The notes beneath the pieces were generated by a model. The model was not told where the DNA came from. It worked only from the letters and a program-made list of their open reading frames with translations, and searched no databases. The position numbers and the translations under genes were made by a program. Positions 59,135-64,000 of a stretch of DNA of 64,000 bases are shown in pieces (the stretch's first letter is position 1; the number at the start of each line of letters is the position of its first letter). Source of the DNA: Larix kaempferi (taxonomy: Eukaryota > Streptophyta > Pinopsida > Pinales > Pinaceae). The stretch is from positions 4,153,001 through 4,217,000 of the forward strand of contig BSBM01000870.1 in NCBI GenBank assembly GCA_027924585.1. The letters run 5' to 3'.

Positions 59135-59598
59135 AGAAAAGACTACTCCTCTTTCCAATGTTTCATTTGTCACAAAATAGCACACATTGCTAGGGATTGT
59201 CCTTCAAAGAAGAAAAAGAGTTTCCACCACAAAAGACATCAAGCACATCTAGCAGAATATGATAGTGAAGATGAAGAAGAGGAAAGACCTCAAAGGAAAA
59301 GAGCTAAAGTAGAAGAAGAAGATGCAGAAGAGTATGTTCTATTCTCTGCACTCTCTGGGTCTGTAACACCTAGAGAAGACACATGGCTTATTGATAGTGG
59401 TGCTTCAAAGCACATGACGGGACAAAAGAAAACTCTCTCAAGACTTGAAGAGAAGACCTATCCACAGAAAGTATTATTAGGAGATGACTACCAATATCCT
59501 ATCAAAGGAATTGGTGAAGCAAGCTACAAGCTTGATTCTGGAACCCCCATGAAGATGAAGGAAGTCTTATATGTACTAGGTTTGAAGAAGAACCTACT
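59135..59598 (+). pseudogene. E5 zinc knuckle and aspartic protease
   Basis: Continues the gag frame. The zinc knuckle CFICHKIAHIARDC (C-x2-C-x4-H-x4-C) starts near 59156. An acidic linker follows, then the protease active site WLIDSGASKHMTG near 59384 and an ALYV-like VLYVLGLKKN region. A one-base deletion near 59598 shifts the frame just before the conserved S-x-S-A-L region, giving an early stop at 59612-59614. The protease would process the polyprotein. Confidence 0.85.
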
Positions 59599-61385
59599 TC
59601 TATCTCAGCATTAGATAAGAAAGGCTATAGGGTTGCATTCATAGATGGACAAGTACTCATGTGGCCCAAAGGAAAATCAATTGAGGATGCATTTGTTATT
59701 GGTGAAGACGAAGAAGGGCTATATAAACTCAAGGGACATTCAGAAGCAGCACTTGTTCACGAAGCCACTAGCCCAAGTGAGCTATGGCATAGAAGGCTTG
59801 CTCACATCAACTACAAGGCATTACCCTATGTGAGTAAAGTAGTAACATGATTACCAGATTTGAAGGTTGATCATGAAGGCACTTGCAAAGGATGTGCAAA
59901 AGGGAAAAATATCAAGAATCCATTTCCAAAGAGTGAAACAAAGACTAAGAGTACATTGGAATTGATTCATTCAGATGTATGTGGTCCAATGCCCTCCACA
60001 TCCTTGAGTGGATATGAATACTACCTTACATTTATTGATGACTATTCAAGAAAGACTTGGATATATTTCCTGAAAGGAAAAGATGAAGTCTTTAGAAAAT
60101 TCAAGGAATTCAAAGCCTTGATAGAAAATCACTCAAAAAAGAAAATCAAGACTCTCAAGACAGATAATGGTGGAGAATATACTTCAAAGGATTTTGAAGT
60201 CTTTTGTAAAGAAGCTACAATCAAGAGGGAACTAACCACTCCCTACAATCCTCAACAAAATGGTGTTGCGGAAAGAAAGAATAGAACCATCATGGAAGCA
60301 GTGAAGACAATGATACATGATCAAGATCTTCCTATGCATCTATGGGTTGAAGCAGCAAGGACCGCAGTCTATGTCCAAAATAGATTGTCTCATAGTGCCC
60401 TTGGATTCAAGACTCCAGAAGAAATGTTCACAGGAAAGAAACCTGAGGTAAGCCATCTCAAAATATTTGGGTGCCATGTCTATCTTCACATACCAAAAGA
60501 AAAGAGAACTAAGTTGGACCCTTCTAGAAAGAAGGGAATATTTGTTGGGTATTGTGAAACATCTAAAGCATTCAGGATATACATCCCAAGATTCCATCAC
60601 ATGGAAATCAGTAGAGATGTAACATTTGATGAAGAAACTGCTCTCAAAAGATCTAAAAAGAGACAGTGTGAAGAATTGTATGAAGAAGATACACCTCCTA
60701 GAAATACAGAAGTTGTTTCCTTCCCTAAAGAAGAAACACCAGAAGACCATGATATGATAGAACCTCAAGAACCTCCACCTATGAACATATCACGGAAGAA
60801 AAAGCCAGCATGGGCAAGAGAAATTATACAAGAAACAGAAAGATATGGAGCTCTAGAAGGCTCCACTAGGGCAAGCAAGAAACCAAAGCCATTTTCCAGC
60901 TATGTGGCTTTGATGTGTGATCTTGTAGATCAAGAACCTACTAGTTATGAAGAAGCAGTTCATAAGAAAGAATGGGTAAAACCAATGACGGAGAAATACC
61001 AGTCAATAATGAAGAATGATGTTTGGGATGTAGTTCCCAAACCAAAAGACAAAAGTGCGGTATCCTCCAAATGGATATACAAGATAAAGCATGTTGCGGA
61101 TGGTAGCATTGAAAAGTATAAGGCTAGGTTTGTAGCCAGAGGATTCTCTCAGAAAGAGGGAATTGACTATGAAGAGACATTTGCACCAATTGCAAGATAC
61201 ACTTCCATTAGAACCATCATGGCACTTACATCCATGATGAAGTGGGAATTACACCAGATGGATGTAAAGACAACCTTCCTGAATGGTGTGATTGAGGAAG
61301 AAGTGTACATAGAACAACCACAAGGATTTGAGGTTGAAGATAGAAGAACCCACGTATGCAAACTGAAGAAGGCTTTGTATGGGTT
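59599..61385 (+). pseudogene. E5 integrase and N-terminal reverse transcriptase
   Basis: Third frame part, open but for TGA at 59848-59850. The pre-integrase zinc finger has LWHRRLAH and CKGCAKGK (HHCC). The integrase core follows: Asp in FIDDYSRKTW, Asp in KTDNGGEY and Glu in GVAERKNRT, the D-D-E set. IFGCHVYLHIPKEKR and KKGIFVGY belong to the C-terminal region. Reverse transcriptase begins with NDVWDVVPKPK and SKWIYKIKH, then KARFVARGFSQKEGIDYEE and WELHQMDVKTTFLNG with the first catalytic Asp, and is lost after KLKKALYG before the YVDD box. The last 23 codons of the open frame, to 61455, belong to the inserted sequence. Confidence 0.92.
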
Positions 61386-64000
61386 TGTTATCACACAACT
61401 TGTAGTTGTCCCTAATGGTATCCCATCCGGGATGGTAGAGGAGATGGACAGCTAAAGAGGTGACCCAAGAGATGCCAAGGTTCCCAATGCAAGCTGGGAG
61501 TCACGACAATCGAGGCACTCTTTGCTTTAGATCTAGATAGGATAAGATCAAGGGGGAGACCCTATAGCCAATCAACATAAGATTAGCCAAAGCAATGGTT
61601 CCTAGCGGGATGTGAAAGTTGAGTTACAGAAACCAATGCAAGCTTAGGTGGACCCAAGAGTTATGATGTGGTTGAAGAGGCTTAAGAAGTGACAAGTGTT
61701 TCAACCAATGAATGAGTTAGACCACCTAGGGAGATCAAAGGGATAGATCTAGTACCATGAAATACACAAATGGGACCCACAAGGTGAAGTTAGGGGTGAA
61801 ATGGCACTAAGGGGTGTTTGAATATGTAGATCTATGGATCCAAGGTAGATTTGGACACACCCACATATGGGATCTAGCAAAAGACACAATCCCCAAGGGG
61901 TGCGAATTGACCCAAGGAGACTAGTGCCTTTAGATGGAGGGGCAAATGGAGTCCAAATTATGCCAAATTGTAGATCGGGGTAGTTAAGGAAAATATCAAA
62001 GTGGATTTTAAGTGGCATGCCCCAAGATAGGCTAGATCTCCATAGATCTAAATTTGAAGATGCAACACCCAATGACCCAAGTGGGGCACAACCCTCAAAA
62101 TGAGGAATGGGGCCCACAAGGAAAAAATCAAAGAACTGAAGCACTAGGGGTAGGTTATCAAGTGAGAGGAGTTCAAATCAAGTGGGATCTCAACTACCCA
62201 TGTCTTGGAACTAACCCAACTAGCTTCTCCCAAGGGTTGCGAATTTCCTTCAAGAGGGCTAGGTGCCTTGGAAAGTGTGTCAAATGGAACCCAATCACCA
62301 CCAAACTATAGATCCGGATTGTCGTGGATACTATAGAGGTGGGTTTTCAATATCTTTCCAAAAGCCAAGCTAGATCCAAGTAGATCTAAGAAAAACAAAA
62401 ATGAGGATTTTCATTTTAATGGAGTTTTTGACCAATAAGATGGATAGCAAGCGAAATCAATACGTACCTTGTCGATCTAACCTCAAAAGCTTGCGGCCTC
62501 TTAGCATATGCAAAAATCTTGCACTAGTTACAATTCCAACCTTGATCCAAGTGTCTTCAACCAAAATCGTCCAAGCCCTACGAGGAGAGATGTCCCATGA
62601 AAACCTATAAATCAAACTACATCAAGTTAGATTTGATCTACAAATCCATAAGATCTAAGCATGTTATATCGAGAAAGTAATCAATGGACAAAGCACAATT
62701 GAAAAATTCCACCAAGATGAAGACGTCTTGCCCATGGGGGATGTGAGCAACCCCTACAATCTTCCCACAAAGCAAGTCATTGAGCTAGCTTCAAGCAATT
62801 CGGCCTCCCTTCAATTGATGTCGATTTCACCTATAGAAGCAAAGAATGTCTAGAAACAAGATGCAAGAACATATACAAGAGTAACCCAATCAAATCCAAG
62901 AAGTAGATCTCAAAAATATTATTTTCCTTCCAAGTTTTCCAGAGCCCAAAGGTGAGCTATACAATAAGGGGTCTCCTCCTTATATAGGATAATAAAGACC
63001 AAAACCCTAGATCTCAAAACCACCTTACATTACATGAAGATGAGTGGTTGAGATTAAAAGATCTCATAATCTAATCAATGGCTAAGATGAGCCAGCACAT
63101 AATATCACATGGATCACTCAATACAAAGGTGACGTCATAGCTAGGAAATACAAAGTGAGGGTGACGTCATCCTCTAGAGGGGGCAAAAGTACATGGGCCC
63201 ACCTCATATGAAATGGACATGACTCATAAAGCTCATGGTGGGGCTAGGAGGCATCAATCCTTGCTAGCTCATCCCCATGGCACAATAATATAAAATAATA
63301 TGTCCAAATAATAAAAATGATCAAAATCTGTACTCAAAATATTTGAGAGACATGCAGTAAAAGGCCTCCTCTGGCCTCTGTGGACCCCACTGACTGATGA
63401 AAAATGGCTGGAAGATAGGCAGTTCACCCTAGAAGACCTCTGTGAAGACCAAGTGCCAAAACCTTGCCAAAATTGCCCAAATCGAATTCCTCAGTGACCA
63501 TTTTATTCCATTTTTAACCTGCTTCGGTAATTGTGAAGCTGTTGAAACTACAACCTAGGGCACCTGTGTTGTCAAACTGAACCCACCAAGCTCTCCAGAA
63601 GGGGGGTAAAATGGTAATATCAAGTGGCCGGACCACCCACTCCTCATACAGGGTCCTAGGTGAACTGGCCTCTCATGGACCCTGTTGGACAGGTTGGGAA
63701 AACAGCCCCAAATCTGGTCAACAAGTGGAAAACTGCATCTATCACTGTCAGAAGTGCCTGGAACTGAATGATAAGTGTCTCATTGTATTCAGGAGACCCA
63801 AAACTACTAAGAATGTGTACTCATACACCATGGTTTGGCATGATGGGCCAACAGTAGGGTCCACCATATATGGACATTGCATAATCGGATGATCTGGAAT
63901 AATAATAAAACCTGTTGAACTGCATCAATCACCATCTGAATCATATGTCCACCATATGGCATCATCAATAAAAGTATGTGGGACCATCAATCATCATCAA
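61386..64000 (-). mobile_element. Insertion into E5, probably a minus-oriented LTR, right end outside
   Basis: The sequence switches from E5 reverse transcriptase to unrelated text at TGTTATCACACAAC. The TG start fits an LTR edge. A minus-strand TATA box (CTATATAAGG at about 62978-62987) with a purine-rich leader suggests a promoter reading leftwards. No coding domain is seen in 2.6 kb and no matching E5 continuation follows, so the insertion continues past the window. Short ORFs at 61749-62144, 62054-62311 and 63611-63892 are not recognised. Confidence 0.55.

Larger units (their letters stand above)
57406..61385 (+). mobile_element. E5: coding-rich Ty1/copia element, 3' part missing
   Basis: 5' LTR 57406-57918, primer site 57919-57930, leader to 58426, then gag, protease, integrase and the first part of reverse transcriptase. 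It breaks off within the reverse transcriptase motif KKALYG at 61385, where foreign sequence begins with TG. LTR ends and promoter leader match E1 and E3, making this the nearest thing in the window to the autonomous parent of that family. Stop codons at 59132 and 59848 and a one-base deletion near 59598 make this copy inactive. The putative 5' flank of the target duplication is CCCCT (57401-57405); the other flank is outside. Confidence 0.92.

Noticed and set aside
60340-60768. 142-codon minus-strand ORF
   Set aside because: Antisense shadow of the E5 integrase frame.
1-64000. tRNA, rRNA, telomere or centromere-satellite genes/arrays
   Set aside because: None seen by eye; the tRNA-like matches are only 12-base primer-binding sites. 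A covariance-model scan would be needed to exclude small RNAs.

Overview
The window looks like nuclear DNA of a land plant with a very large, transposon-filled genome. The evidence is the almost complete lack of host genes, stacked LTR retrotransposons of plant Ty1/copia and Ty3/gypsy type, initiator-Met primer-binding sites, and one spliced gene with GT-AG introns. A conifer or similar giant genome is my guess; the species cannot be fixed from this sequence.

Only one host gene is convincing: the last two coding exons of an NDOR1/ATR3/TAH18-type NADPH-dependent diflavin reductase on the minus strand (40996-41893). Its earlier exons are not recognisable in the window, so they lie behind a very long intron, lie outside the window, or are lost.

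Layout. 1-11396: AT-rich sequence with a fold-back element, two short tandem arrays, one minus-oriented LTR with its primer-binding site (4551-5401) and unrecognised ORFs. 11402-12794: a solo LTR with target-site duplication (TSD) ACAAC. 13215-28582: a nest. The small LTR element 'E4' (TSD AACAT) was hit twice inside its reading frame, by copia-type 'E1' (14013-20240, TSD ATTGT) and by 'E2' (20310-26905, TSD TTTAT). E2's 3' LTR was then hit by a solo LTR (20810-21534). 29195-35616: 'E3', a second copia copy of the E1 family. 35640-36510: gypsy-type gag remnant. 37882-39047: another solo LTR (TSD GCTTT). The E4/E3 block may itself sit inside an older gypsy element (about 10-39 kb). 40996-41893: the reductase exons. 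41894-57405: about 15 kb of non-coding, LTR-like sequence. 57406-61385: 'E5', a coding-rich relative of E1/E3 with gag, protease, integrase and the start of reverse transcriptase, cut off by another insertion that runs out of the window (61386-64000).

How the parts relate. E1, E3 and E5 share LTR ends and the same primer-binding site. E1 and E3 lack gag, protease and integrase, keep only decayed reverse transcriptase/RNase H, and carry a long tandem-repeat spacer between RNase H and the 3' LTR. They look like a non-autonomous subfamily mobilised in trans by E5-like copies. E2 is the most unusual item: it has LTRs and a primer-binding site but none of the usual retrotransposon domains. Instead it has one roughly 930-codon frame without frameshifts, broken by six stop codons, encoding a charged protein with a duplicated module of about 65 residues.
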